A stretch of DNA of 25,966 nt. Source: a virus. The stretch covers positions 1 to 25,966 of IMG/VR virus record IMGVR_UViG_3300033148_001127; one strand, written 5' to 3'. Below, piece after piece: positions 7,957 through 14,344 of this stretch (positions are counted from its first letter, which is position 1; each line of letters starts with the position of its first letter). The position numbers were made by a program, and so were the translations under genes. Under the pieces are notes generated by a model. It was not told the DNA's origin. It searched no databases and saw only the letters and a list, made by a program, of their open reading frames with translations.

Positions 7957-10187
7957 CTAATTATCTGACTTAAGTTGCCTTTATTGCTATACCTTGCAAA
8001 GTTAATCAATATTCTTGATTCTTTTCTTTCAGGTTGGTACAAGTGTTTTTGACAAGCCATAATAGCTAATCCTGAACTAATTGACGCATCATACTTAGTT
8101 CTGTTACTTATATCAAACCTTGCCCAATCCTCAAGAGTCCTGTTAAAAGGCATTGTATTCATATCTCCTTCTTCAGTTTTTAAACCAACGTGTTTCTCTA
8201 TAAATGATTCAATAGCAGCAGCGTGAGCTTGTTTAACATCCTCACTCGAGTTGGGTATACCCCCTAACTCTCTTTCTGTTTTTGAAAGTTTAGTAAACAC
8301 TTTGTCGGGTCTATTCATACAATAACCTCTATACCCTCTGTTTTTAAAATGGTATAATAATCTTGGCTTGTTATTTTCAATTAATATTGGCATACCATAA
8401 AATACACACGCCATCAAAACATCTTCAAAAAATATTTCTGCAGTTTGTGGTCTTGCGATATACTCTAAAAAAAACTCATTACTTGGTGCTTCTTCCATAC
8501 TAAATTTAGTTAGTCCGTGTAATGCACCATTAGAGCCTTTGCCTCCTACTGTTCCTGATATGTCATATGAGTCACAACCGAAAGCTCCTATATGTTCATT
8601 TCCGGGATATCTAATCCCGTTCTTTGTTTTTATATTGTTCTGTAAATTAATGTTGGGTACCCACGTAATTAAAAACCTTCCTCTTTTGTCAGGGGAAAAT
8701 AAAACCTTCGAATCTTTTATTCCGTCCTTCCAACTAAAAGAACCACGTGTAACATATTGGTCCGTAATCATTCCGTCATTATAATCTATCTGCTGATATA
8801 TCTTTGTCAGATTAAATAATGATTGTTTGCTTTCATCTCTAAATGCGTGAGACTCTGTTCTTGGAAACTGTCTATAATATTCATTCAAAGCATCAGCATC
8901 ATTCTTTAATGATTCAACTTCATTCTCCCAATACTCAATAGCACCCATAGATATAGTTTCATTGTCTATACCTAAAACTTTTACAGTAGGTGTGTCTAAA
9001 ACAGGATTGCCATATCTATCTATGAATCCTTCCATATTCCATTCCATAGGAATAAATAGTGAATATAAACCACTTTTTGTTTGACCGTTTGAGTTACGTT
9101 TAGTAACATCTGAGTCATAATACAATTGCTTAAAATTATCCCCACCCTTTGCTAATGCATTGGATGTTGAACCCATCATACACTTACCTATAATCTTGCT
9201 ACCTAAACGTAAACAAGTTTTAGTTACACGCCAATTGTTTAATATATTATTTGGCTTTAGCCATTTTCCACTTTCATCGTGAACTAATAATAATAACTTT
9301 TCACCATCATAACTGTTGTCATCCGTATTCTTCCAATCAATAGTAGTATCTAATCCTTGTATCTCTTCATCATCAGAGTCATACATATTCTTTTTAGTAA
9401 TCTTAGATGCCGGTACACGATAAGCTAATTCTGTTTTTGGTTTATCCATACCATCCATAATCGGTTTGAAAAAGAACGGTAGCCTACTATTTATTGGTAC
9501 TACTTTATCAGTAAACATTTTCTTTGCATCCGAACCCGTCTTTGAAAGTATTCCAACTCTTGAATCTTTTGCGAGTGTACCCGTGTTCACACATTCTGAT
9601 GATGACATAAAAGAAAATCCTGAACGTCTAATCTTTAAATATATCATTCCAAAACTTCTTTTGTCAGCTTTACAAGCCTCCCAAAAAATATACAACAATC
9701 TATTAGCTTCTCTATAGTCAGGATAACCAACATCAATATTAGTCCACTGTAGATACATATAGTGAGCACCTGTTATGTAAGTGGGGATACCGTTGTTCAT
9801 AAACCAACACCCATCTTCTCTATAATCAAACTCTTGCTCAATGTAATCAACCCATCTGCTTTTAAATTCAGAAGGCATATCATTCCATTGAAATATAGAT
9901 TGAATCTTTGATAATTGTTTGGGTAACTCTCGTCTCTCCCAATACTGTTTGCTTTTATCTGAGTGTCTTTGAAGACACTCTTTAGGTGTTTTAGGTAGTG
10001 CAATCTTTAAACCTGATATCTCAATGACATCACCGATTTGTCCTGTCTTAGATATAACAACTACATCATACTTTTCATCGTAACCATAAATCCAAGACTT
10101 ATTACGATTCTTATTACTAAGTACGTTTTTAGGTACGTAATTATTTAGTACTCTATATAGTTCGCTATTTAGACCTTCTTTCTGCAA
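7953..10187 (-). CDS. terL: Terminase large subunit (744 aa)
   Basis: Packaging ATPase and nuclease that drives DNA into the prohead through the portal. Visible motifs: a Walker A-like KIRRSGFSF at 185-193 (the R-R-x-G-x-S form of crAss-type terminases rather than GKT), Walker B LLLLVHDESGKW with the DE pair at 304-305, and a Q-FPRTESHAF coupling segment at about 440-449. The RNase H-like nuclease domain starts around GAFGCDSYDISG with D539 as a likely metal ligand. HYMYLQWTNIDVGYPDYREA near 142-161 also fits crAss-like terminases from memory. The first 23 bases overlap the upstream 92-aa gene. Residues 70-76 (ECLQRHS) are encoded by one copy of the six-copy palindrome. Confidence 0.93.
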   Translation of the reverse strand: MQKEGLNSELYRVLNNYVPKNVLSNKNRNKSWIYGYDEKYDVVVISKTGQIGDVIEISGLKIALPKTPKECLQRHSDKSKQYWERRELPKQLSKIQSIFQWNDMPSEFKSRWVDYIEQEFDYREDGCWFMNNGIPTYITGAHYMYLQWTNIDVGYPDYREANRLLYIFWEACKADKRSFGMIYLKIRRSGFSFMSSSECVNTGTLAKDSRVGILSKTGSDAKKMFTDKVVPINSRLPFFFKPIMDGMDKPKTELAYRVPASKITKKNMYDSDDEEIQGLDTTIDWKNTDDNSYDGEKLLLLVHDESGKWLKPNNILNNWRVTKTCLRLGSKIIGKCMMGSTSNALAKGGDNFKQLYYDSDVTKRNSNGQTKSGLYSLFIPMEWNMEGFIDRYGNPVLDTPTVKVLGIDNETISMGAIEYWENEVESLKNDADALNEYYRQFPRTESHAFRDESKQSLFNLTKIYQQIDYNDGMITDQYVTRGSFSWKDGIKDSKVLFSPDKRGRFLITWVPNINLQNNIKTKNGIRYPGNEHIGAFGCDSYDISGTVGGKGSNGALHGLTKFSMEEAPSNEFFLEYIARPQTAEIFFEDVLMACVFYGMPILIENNKPRLLYHFKNRGYRGYCMNRPDKVFTKLSKTERELGGIPNSSEDVKQAHAAAIESFIEKHVGLKTEEGDMNTMPFNRTLEDWARFDISNRTKYDASISSGLAIMACQKHLYQPERKESRILINFARYSNKGNLSQIIR
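9963..9978 (-). repeat. GTGTCTTCAAAGACAC palindrome, copy 2 (inside terL)
   Basis: Exact 16-base match on the coding (minus) strand within codons for Cys-Leu-Gln-Arg-His of TerL. The inverted repeat extends to GAGTGTCTT/AAGACACTC, so the flanks also pair even though the site is coding. Confidence 0.95.
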
Positions 10188-10443
10188 ATCCTTGTTTAGT
10201 ATCTATTTTTGTATTAGGTGTTATTTCAGCAAGAGCCTCACGTTCTTCCTCAACACGTTTCAATATTTCAAATGCATCAAAGATTGCTAACTTCTTTGTA
10301 GCTGCTGCATTCTTTAATCTGTCTGCAGCCAAGTCATCTTCAGGGTCAGGTTTAATAATTTTTTCTTTAGCAACTTTTATTAATTGTTCTACTGCCTGAT
10401 GACCTGCTTCTATAATTTTTAATTTGATTTCTTTACTATTCAT
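10165..10443 (-). CDS. Small helical protein upstream of TerL, possible small terminase (92 aa)
   Basis: All-helical, charged 92-residue protein (EIKLKIIEAGHQAVEQLIKV then AADRLKNAAATKKLAIFDAF). It overlaps the start of terL by 23 bases and the end of the upstream gene by four, so it is co-translated with them. The place directly in front of TerL is where small terminase subunits usually lie, and a short helical DNA-recognition protein would fit, but no clear helix-turn-helix motif is visible. I recall near-identical small genes in front of TerL in marine Bacteroidota phages annotated only as hypothetical. Treat the TerS call as positional. Confidence 0.45.
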   Translation of the reverse strand: MNSKEIKLKIIEAGHQAVEQLIKVAKEKIIKPDPEDDLAADRLKNAAATKKLAIFDAFEILKRVEEEREALAEITPNTKIDTKQGFAERRSK

Positions 10444-11003
10444 AATACTAATGTAATTGAATGGTCATACATTCTATAGAGAGTTTCACCATCAACATTA
10501 AATTTATATTCTTGAAAAGGTTTGTAACAAACTGTATCTCCTATCTCAACACCCTTGCTTTTTAAATAATCATTCACGATTACAACTTCACCCATTAAAG
10601 GTTCTTTTGTGAATGGCTTGAATATATAACTATCTTTAACAGGGATGGGTTTAACAAAACAATACCTATCGTATCCATACCACTTATCATCTTTCTTGTA
10701 AGCAAAAAATTGGTCGGGGTCTAAAAAGAAAATGTTTTCTTTTAGAAAACTCTTACCGCTTCTTCTACGTCCTTTCATATCATTGTAAAATTTAAAGACG
10801 TTATGATGAACTAATAATGTATCTCCTTTCTCAATAGGACCACAATAATTAAGAGGTGTCTCAAGAACTATTGCTTCTCTATTTGAGGTAGATGCATCTT
10901 CTTCAGAGGTGCTTGTTATAAAATCAATACCTCCTATATTTTTTATGTTATCGTATCTCCTATTATTTTTAGGTTCTACAATGAATTGATAAATAGACTT
11001 CAT
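10440..11003 (-). CDS. Tandem GroES-like co-chaperonin (two barrels, 187 aa)
   Basis: Two GroES-like beta-barrels in one chain. Barrel 1 (about 1-103): YQFIVEP like GroES VIVKR, a loop with GGIDFITS at 24-31 aligning to the mobile-loop GGIVLTGS, NREAIVLETP like RGEVLAVG, and IEKGDTLLVHHNVF at 57-70 like VKVGDIVIFND. Barrel 2 (about 112-187): CFVKPI at 115-120, LMGEVVIVN at 136-144, EIGDTVCYKPF at 153-163, and DGETLYRMYDHSITLVL at the end, like GroES EEVLIMSESDILAIV. Only barrel 1 keeps a GroEL-binding-type hydrophobic loop. A normal GroES is about 95 aa, so this is twice the length; plastid Cpn20 is the known tandem precedent. Its start overlaps the upstream stop by one base, and it lies two genes before TerL. 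Confidence 0.65.
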   Translation of the reverse strand: MKSIYQFIVEPKNNRRYDNIKNIGGIDFITSTSEEDASTSNREAIVLETPLNYCGPIEKGDTLLVHHNVFKFYNDMKGRRRSGKSFLKENIFFLDPDQFFAYKKDDKWYGYDRYCFVKPIPVKDSYIFKPFTKEPLMGEVVIVNDYLKSKGVEIGDTVCYKPFQEYKFNVDGETLYRMYDHSITLVL

Positions 11004-11227
11004 TAAAAATTTATATTGTACTCAATGGATATAGGCATAGTGGATGTAAACTCTTTCCACAAGACAACCTCGTCATTCTTTTCAATCCAAATTTTTATTG
11101 AGTTAGATTCTCTATAGTGCTTTATTAAATGAATAGTGTAGTTTGAATTTAACACTTCTTGTCCAACAAGATAGTGCATAGCTCCGCCTTTGTAGTCAGG
11201 ACCTATTGAGATTTTCCTTATGTCCAT
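11003..11227 (-). CDS. Small conserved late-operon protein (74 aa)
   Basis: First gene of the packaging operon. I chose the start MDIRKISIGPDYKGGAMHYL at 11227 because a longer reading frame would run through the promoter box at 11250 and the terminator beyond it. The protein is beta-rich (TIHLIKHYRESNSIKIWIEK, ending ISIEYNINF), with no signal or membrane segment. I recall close relatives in the same position in marine Bacteroidota phages, always of unknown function. Its stop overlaps the next start by one base. Confidence 0.65.
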   Translation of the reverse strand: MDIRKISIGPDYKGGAMHYLVGQEVLNSNYTIHLIKHYRESNSIKIWIEKNDEVVLWKEFTSTMPISIEYNINF

Positions 11228-11249
11228 TTTTAGTTTATTTAATTTATAA

Positions 11250-11257
11250 CAAAGATA
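11250..11257 (-). promoter_or_regulatory. Promoter -7 box of the packaging operon
   Basis: The minus strand reads TATCTTTG followed by TTAT, matching TAnnTTTG. It lies 23 bases upstream of the 74-aa start and immediately beyond the T-run of the terminator at 11260-11288, the same terminator-then-promoter arrangement seen near 2000. Confidence 0.7.
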
Positions 11258-11259
11258 GT

Positions 11260-11288
11260 AAAAAAAAATACCCCTATAAAGGAGTATT
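11260..11288 (-). terminator. Intrinsic terminator separating the two late operons
   Basis: The minus strand carries AATACTCC, loop TTTATA, GGGGTATT (one T-G pair), followed by nine T. It closes the long accessory/lysis operon whose last gene stops at 11389. Confidence 0.8.
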
Positions 11289-11302
11289 CTTTTAATACGA
11301 GA

Positions 11303-11381
11303 GGGCAAGGGATACACCGCAAAGCACGAGGCTATTAGGATACACCACTCACGACTAACGTTAATGGATACACCCTGCCCT
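11303..11381 (-). repeat. Three GGATACACC repeats at exact 28-bp period in a near-inverted repeat
   Basis: GGATACACC occurs at 11310-11318, 11338-11346 and 11366-11374, each start 28 bases from the last, separated by two different 19-base spacers that share only a weak TAG-UCGUG-like core. The block is bounded by GGGCAAGGG (11303-11311) and CCCTGCCCT (11373-11381), which can pair with one bulged base. In RNA from the minus strand it is a 3' UTR of the 334-aa gene reading AGGGCAGGG ... CCCTTGCCCT around three GGUGUAUCC units, just before the terminator. The 9-mer is not seen elsewhere in the window. It could be a structured RNA, protein-binding iterons, or a recombination site; none is shown. 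Confidence 0.75.
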
Positions 11382-11388
11382 ATTTTTT

Positions 11389-12393
11389 TTATGCATTTCT
11401 TCTTGATATTGTACTTGAAGTTCCTACAGTCATAACAGCTTTATTTAATGGATTTGTAGTGGCAGTAATACCTCTTTGATACGATAAAGTTACAGGATTT
11501 GAAGGTTGTCCAAATATATATGGAACTGTATGGTTAGTCAATGTAAAGTTAGGATTCTCAATACCTACGACTAATCTAAAATATATTTTAAGCATTTGAG
11601 CAGCATCTCCAAAAAAGTTAAAAGGAGTTAACGTATTCCATCCCGGTGACGATTGTCTATTATCTACACCATTTCTTACTCTAAACTGTTCAGTAGGACT
11701 ATCTGCTAATCCTGTAGGATAGTTAAAGTTGGTGTACTCTGTGGTTTGTGGTGTTCCATTGGGAGTTAGATAATTAAACAAAAACTGAAGCTGATTAAAA
11801 GGAACCTCTATATGTGTTGTCTCATAAAGGTTGGGGTCAAAAAAATCTGCTACTGCACCTGTGTTTGCAACCTTTAAATCACCAATAACATTCCACTCTG
11901 TTACAATAGGATGAAATTTAACATTATAACCTTGATTATTATACATAAACGTATCTCCGTTACCCCAATTTGTATCTCCAAATCTTGCTTGTGTATAGGC
12001 TCCGTTTAAGTGTGTAGGATGAGTCCATCCACCACTTTTCCCATATGGACCTGCTATGGAGGTTCTCTTAGCTTTAGCTTGGTTTTTTGTATACATAAAA
12101 AGTCTTGCAGTTGGATTTTCTTGAAGCCATTTAATATTATCTCCTTGAAATCCTTTAATGCATAACTTACTATTAATACCCCACAAGTCATCTGTTGTAC
12201 TTTTTTTCTTTACAATGTACAATTCAGGTACAGGGATAGTATTGTTTTCAGGAAGTTTTGAATTGGTGTAATTAGCTATACCATCAACCGTAATGTTTTT
12301 GGTGGCATCCTTAACAGACCCACTTGTTTCAGAGATTATTATTTTATCATCTCCTTTTGGATTTACAATATTATAGTTAGCTATCTTACCCAT
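11389..12393 (-). CDS. Virion accessory protein with module-B N-terminus (334 aa)
   Basis: Residues 1-44 (KIANYNIVNPKGDDKIIISE, then DATKNITVDGIANY) match the N-termini of the proteins at 18222-18656 and 18657-19208 (KISNTxxYPIxTPxxDDLxI, then DATKxxT). I call this module B. The remaining about 290 residues are unrelated to those two: a beta-rich, Asn/Thr/Pro-rich region with many aromatic residues (GPYGKSGGWTHPTHLNGAYT; TPFNFFGDAAQMLKIYF), suggesting an exposed receptor-binding or fibre-like domain. The N-terminal module is probably the virion anchor. It is the last gene of the long accessory operon, starting two bases after the upstream stop and followed by the 28-bp-period repeat block. 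No enzymatic motif is visible. Confidence 0.6.
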   Translation of the reverse strand: MGKIANYNIVNPKGDDKIIISETSGSVKDATKNITVDGIANYTNSKLPENNTIPVPELYIVKKKSTTDDLWGINSKLCIKGFQGDNIKWLQENPTARLFMYTKNQAKAKRTSIAGPYGKSGGWTHPTHLNGAYTQARFGDTNWGNGDTFMYNNQGYNVKFHPIVTEWNVIGDLKVANTGAVADFFDPNLYETTHIEVPFNQLQFLFNYLTPNGTPQTTEYTNFNYPTGLADSPTEQFRVRNGVDNRQSSPGWNTLTPFNFFGDAAQMLKIYFRLVVGIENPNFTLTNHTVPYIFGQPSNPVTLSYQRGITATTNPLNKAVMTVGTSSTISRRNA

Positions 12394-12395
12394 AA

Positions 12396-12629
12396 TTATT
12401 TTTTAGTATTCTTGGAGACATCTCCTGTCTGTAAATTTATTACAGAGTCTTCTCCATATTTTTTAATTAGTTTCTGTTCCTCCTGTGAGAACTTTGCTCT
12501 AAGTACATTAACGCCCTGCATTAATCCTGACTTTTGAATCTCAAGTTCTCCGAGTTGAATTTTCATTTTCGTGAACTCTTTATTCAGGTCATTGATTGAT
12601 TCTAACTCTTCTTTAGTTAATTTTGCCAT
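12396..12629 (-). CDS. Small coiled-coil protein (77 aa)
   Basis: Lys/Glu/Leu-rich helix with heptad spacing (TKEELESINDLNKEFTKMKI, then LGELEIQKSGLMQGVNVLRA), then a short beta-like KKYGEDSVINLQTGDV tail. This family is common in Bacteroidota phages as I recall it, function unknown. It has its own promoter box at 12653-12660 and ends two bases before the 334-aa gene, which it may help express or assemble (inference). Confidence 0.6.
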   Translation of the reverse strand: MAKLTKEELESINDLNKEFTKMKIQLGELEIQKSGLMQGVNVLRAKFSQEEQKLIKKYGEDSVINLQTGDVSKNTKK

Positions 12630-12652
12630 TTGATTTAATTTTAATATTTATA

Positions 12653-12660
12653 CAAAGGTA
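12653..12660 (-). promoter_or_regulatory. Promoter -7 box for the 77-aa and 334-aa genes
   Basis: The minus strand reads TACCTTTG followed by TATA, matching TAnnTTTG, 24 bases upstream of the 77-aa start and just before the holin stop region at 12666. Confidence 0.65.
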
Positions 12661-12665
12661 ATGAT

Positions 12666-13055
12666 TTACTTTTTAATCTTTTCAAAAGACCTTCCACCAA
12701 AGTATGCTGAGATAACTGTTATTAAAACAATCTGAAGTAAATCAACCCAATTTTCTTTTACATCAAAAGAAATAAAACCTGCATCTATAAATACCATTAG
12801 CACAGTAGATACAACTAAGAATAACAAAACCAAAGGTCTTACATTTTTAGATAGCCACGAATCAGAAGTCATATCTGACTTCCATCGCTCCGTTACGTTT
12901 TGTTGCATATCTTTTTCAGCATCAATAAATATCTGTGTAAGCTCTTTTTCAAATTGAGCTTTCTCATCTTTTGTGTGAACGAACCTATCAATAAGTCCTC
13001 CTACTTTTTCTCCTACTTTATCTAAGCCAAATATTTTCTTTAGTATTTCTTTCAT
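12666..13055 (-). CDS. Holin, 3TM-type (129 aa)
   Basis: Makes the inner-membrane hole that lets endolysin reach the cell wall. The N-terminal 60 residues are charged and helical (KTKDEKAQFEKELTQIFIDA-type segment near 28-46). SDSWLSKNVRPLVLLF at 64-79 is the characteristic entry to the first membrane segment (about 73-95), and a second lies at about 103-119 (WVDLLQIVLITVISAYF), followed by a basic tail GRSFEKIKK. This matches the 3TM holin family seen in many phages and gene-transfer agents, where the amphipathic N-terminal helix is counted as the extra segment. Its start overlaps the amidase stop by four bases, so holin and endolysin are made together. Confidence 0.8.
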   Translation of the reverse strand: MKEILKKIFGLDKVGEKVGGLIDRFVHTKDEKAQFEKELTQIFIDAEKDMQQNVTERWKSDMTSDSWLSKNVRPLVLLFLVVSTVLMVFIDAGFISFDVKENWVDLLQIVLITVISAYFGGRSFEKIKK

Positions 13056-13471
13056 AAGTTCTTGTATTCTTCTGTTGCATCAAAACTTGGACAAGCCTTT
13101 GGAGCAAAATCCCTATGTCCATTTATTGTAGCATCAGGTGCTAATAGTTTTAAAAAATACAACAAATATTCTAATGATTCTTTTTGTTTATCTGTTCTTG
13201 TGTCCTTAGGAGTTTTACCATCTTTCTCTACTCCACCGATGTAACATACACCCCAAGATTTACAATTCAATCCTTTGGTGTGAGCACCGCATACATTTAT
13301 ACTTCTGCCGGTCTGAATGGTTCCATCCATAAGAACTATGAAATGGTATCCGCATCCTCGCCATCCTCGTGCCTTATGCCATTTATCTATTACGTTTACA
13401 TCAATACTGTCATCTCCTTCTCTTGTAGCTGAACAGTGTACTATAATATTTTTAACATCACTTGGATTCAT
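13052..13471 (-). CDS. Endolysin: zinc N-acetylmuramoyl-L-alanine amidase (139 aa)
   Basis: Cleaves the amide bond between MurNAc and L-Ala in peptidoglycan. It is a full-length T7-lysozyme-like amidase (Amidase_2 fold). Zinc ligands are H12 (VHCSAT), H119 (GHRDF) and C127 (KACPSF), matching T7 lysozyme H17, H122 and C130. Catalytic Y42 (GYHFIV) and K125 (PKACP) are also present. WGVCYIGGV at 73-81 is the usual core strand. No signal peptide, so export needs the holin beside it. Start and stop overlap both neighbours by four bases (ATGA). In T7 the same enzyme also inhibits RNA polymerase; no evidence for that here. Confidence 0.93.
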   Translation of the reverse strand: MNPSDVKNIIVHCSATREGDDSIDVNVIDKWHKARGWRGCGYHFIVLMDGTIQTGRSINVCGAHTKGLNCKSWGVCYIGGVEKDGKTPKDTRTDKQKESLEYLLYFLKLLAPDATINGHRDFAPKACPSFDATEEYKNL

Positions 13472-13593
13472 TTGCCTTGACCTCTATATTTTTTTTTATA
13501 TTTAGTTTGACTACGTGATGCATTCTTTGAATGAACACCGGGTCTTTTTTTTCGATTCTTTTTTTGGAATACAGGTATATGTATTTTAGCCAT
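13468..13593 (-). CDS. Tiny basic protein (41 aa)
   Basis: Translates as MAKIHIPVFQKKNRKKRPGV followed by HSKNASRSQTKYKKKYRGQGK, about 40 percent Lys plus Arg. The start overlaps the stop of the 113-aa gene by one base (TAATG) and the stop overlaps the amidase start by four (ATGA), strong evidence that it is real despite its size. I recall closely similar tiny proteins beside the lysis genes of marine Bacteroidota phages. Charge suggests nucleic-acid binding or packing in the virion; function unknown. Confidence 0.75.
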   Translation of the reverse strand: MAKIHIPVFQKKNRKKRPGVHSKNASRSQTKYKKKYRGQGK

Positions 13594-13934
13594 TACTGTA
13601 AGGAGTCAATATATATTTGTAGTTTCTCTACGGTTATAGTTGGTTCAAACATTATATTACCTTCCCACACTCTATATGGCTTACCATCTTTTTTAATAGC
13701 AATCACAGGAATCTTATCAAATGTTTTCTTTATATGATTTGGCTGCTCTTCATAGAGAGCTTCCTCTACATTGCAGTTTGTAAGTTTATGAAGTGGTAAA
13801 GAATTTTTTCTATTCCAATTACTATTTATCTGAAGAACTGTAACACTATGAACTATCTCTTCTTTTTTAACAGGCATAGGCGATATTAACATCGCTGCTA
13901 TAATTAAAAAAACAATTGAGATTAGTGACTTCAT
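13593..13934 (-). CDS. Exported thioredoxin-fold-like protein (113 aa)
   Basis: N-terminal signal peptide-like segment (MKSLISIVFLIIAAMLISPM), then a domain that reads like a thioredoxin fold: VTVLQINSNWN (first strand), a helix, and KIPVIAIKKDGKPYRVWEGN where Pro could be the cis-Pro of thioredoxins, ending with helix TVEKLQIYIDSLQ. There is no CxxC; a single Cys lies in LTNCNVEEA. A redox role is therefore doubtful, and it may be a structural or binding variant. It follows a one-TM coiled-coil gene and precedes the tiny basic gene and endolysin, so it could act in lysis or in the periplasm (inference). Confidence 0.5.
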   Translation of the reverse strand: MKSLISIVFLIIAAMLISPMPVKKEEIVHSVTVLQINSNWNRKNSLPLHKLTNCNVEEALYEEQPNHIKKTFDKIPVIAIKKDGKPYRVWEGNIMFEPTITVEKLQIYIDSLQ

Positions 13935-13936
13935 AA

Positions 13937-14230
13937 TTACTTATTTTCATACAAACGAGATTCGAGCAGTTTTAATGTTTCTTTTATTTCCTGAACATCT
14001 TCTTTCATTGCATCAACATCTTGCTGAGTTAGCATAATAGTTTTTCTTACTATCTCGTCTTTGTATTGATATTCTTGCTCTGATATAACAGGTTCAGGTT
14101 TCTCCATAGCTAATGCTATGTCTGCCTTTAAACTAAAATAAACACTCAATATGCTTACTAAAACAAACCCCAATCCTGCGGCATCTTTAATTGTTAGTTT
14201 TAACTGAGTGTCTTTCGTAATCTCGCTCAT
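13937..14230 (-). CDS. Single-membrane-span coiled-coil protein, possible spanin-like (97 aa)
   Basis: One membrane segment at about 17-33 (AAGLGFVLVSILSVYFSL), then a long charged helical tail (VRKTIMLTQQDVDAMKEDVQ, EIKETLKLLESRLYE) with heptad character. Type II topology with a periplasmic coiled coil resembles an inner-membrane spanin or an antiholin, and it lies in the lysis block, but I know no specific family. It begins in the upstream 37-aa reading frame and ends two bases before the next gene. Confidence 0.55.
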   Translation of the reverse strand: MSEITKDTQLKLTIKDAAGLGFVLVSILSVYFSLKADIALAMEKPEPVISEQEYQYKDEIVRKTIMLTQQDVDAMKEDVQEIKETLKLLESRLYENK

Positions 14231-14300
14231 CTTTAAATTCTACTATTTCATAGTTAACTTCTATATCTAATAAATAAGAATTTGTTTGTATAAATTCCAT
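14187..14300 (-). CDS. Possible tiny gene overlapping the 97-aa start (37 aa)
   Basis: Reads MEFIQTNSYLLDIEVNYEIV then EFKDERDYERHSVKTNN, an ordinary-looking composition starting right behind a promoter box (14305-14312). It overlaps the next gene by 44 bases in another frame, more than other overlaps here. Similar short starts occur in this position in related phages as I recall, sometimes longer. It could be real, a truncated gene, or a leader peptide. Confidence 0.4.
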   Translation of the reverse strand: MEFIQTNSYLLDIEVNYEIVEFKDERDYERHSVKTNN

Positions 14301-14304
14301 TGTA

Positions 14305-14312
14305 CAAATTTA
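14305..14312 (-). promoter_or_regulatory. Promoter -7 box for the lysis block
   Basis: The minus strand reads TAAATTTG followed by TACA then ATG, matching TAnnTTTG. Only four bases separate the box from the ATG at 14300, so a transcript from here would be leaderless or nearly so for the tiny gene and would have about 70 bases of leader for the 97-aa gene. Confidence 0.5.
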
Positions 14313-14344
14313 AAGAAAATAAAATAATTTATTTATTGAAAAAT

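Noticed and set aside
9466-9717. Plus-strand 83-aa frame inside terL
   Set aside because: Opposite strand of the Walker region of TerL, no supporting signal.
11227-11317. N-terminal extension of the 74-aa gene (MYPLPSRIKRILLYRGIFFY...)
   Set aside because: The extra 30 codons would be read through the promoter box at 11250 and the terminator at 11260-11288. The start at 11227 is right for a transcript from that promoter.
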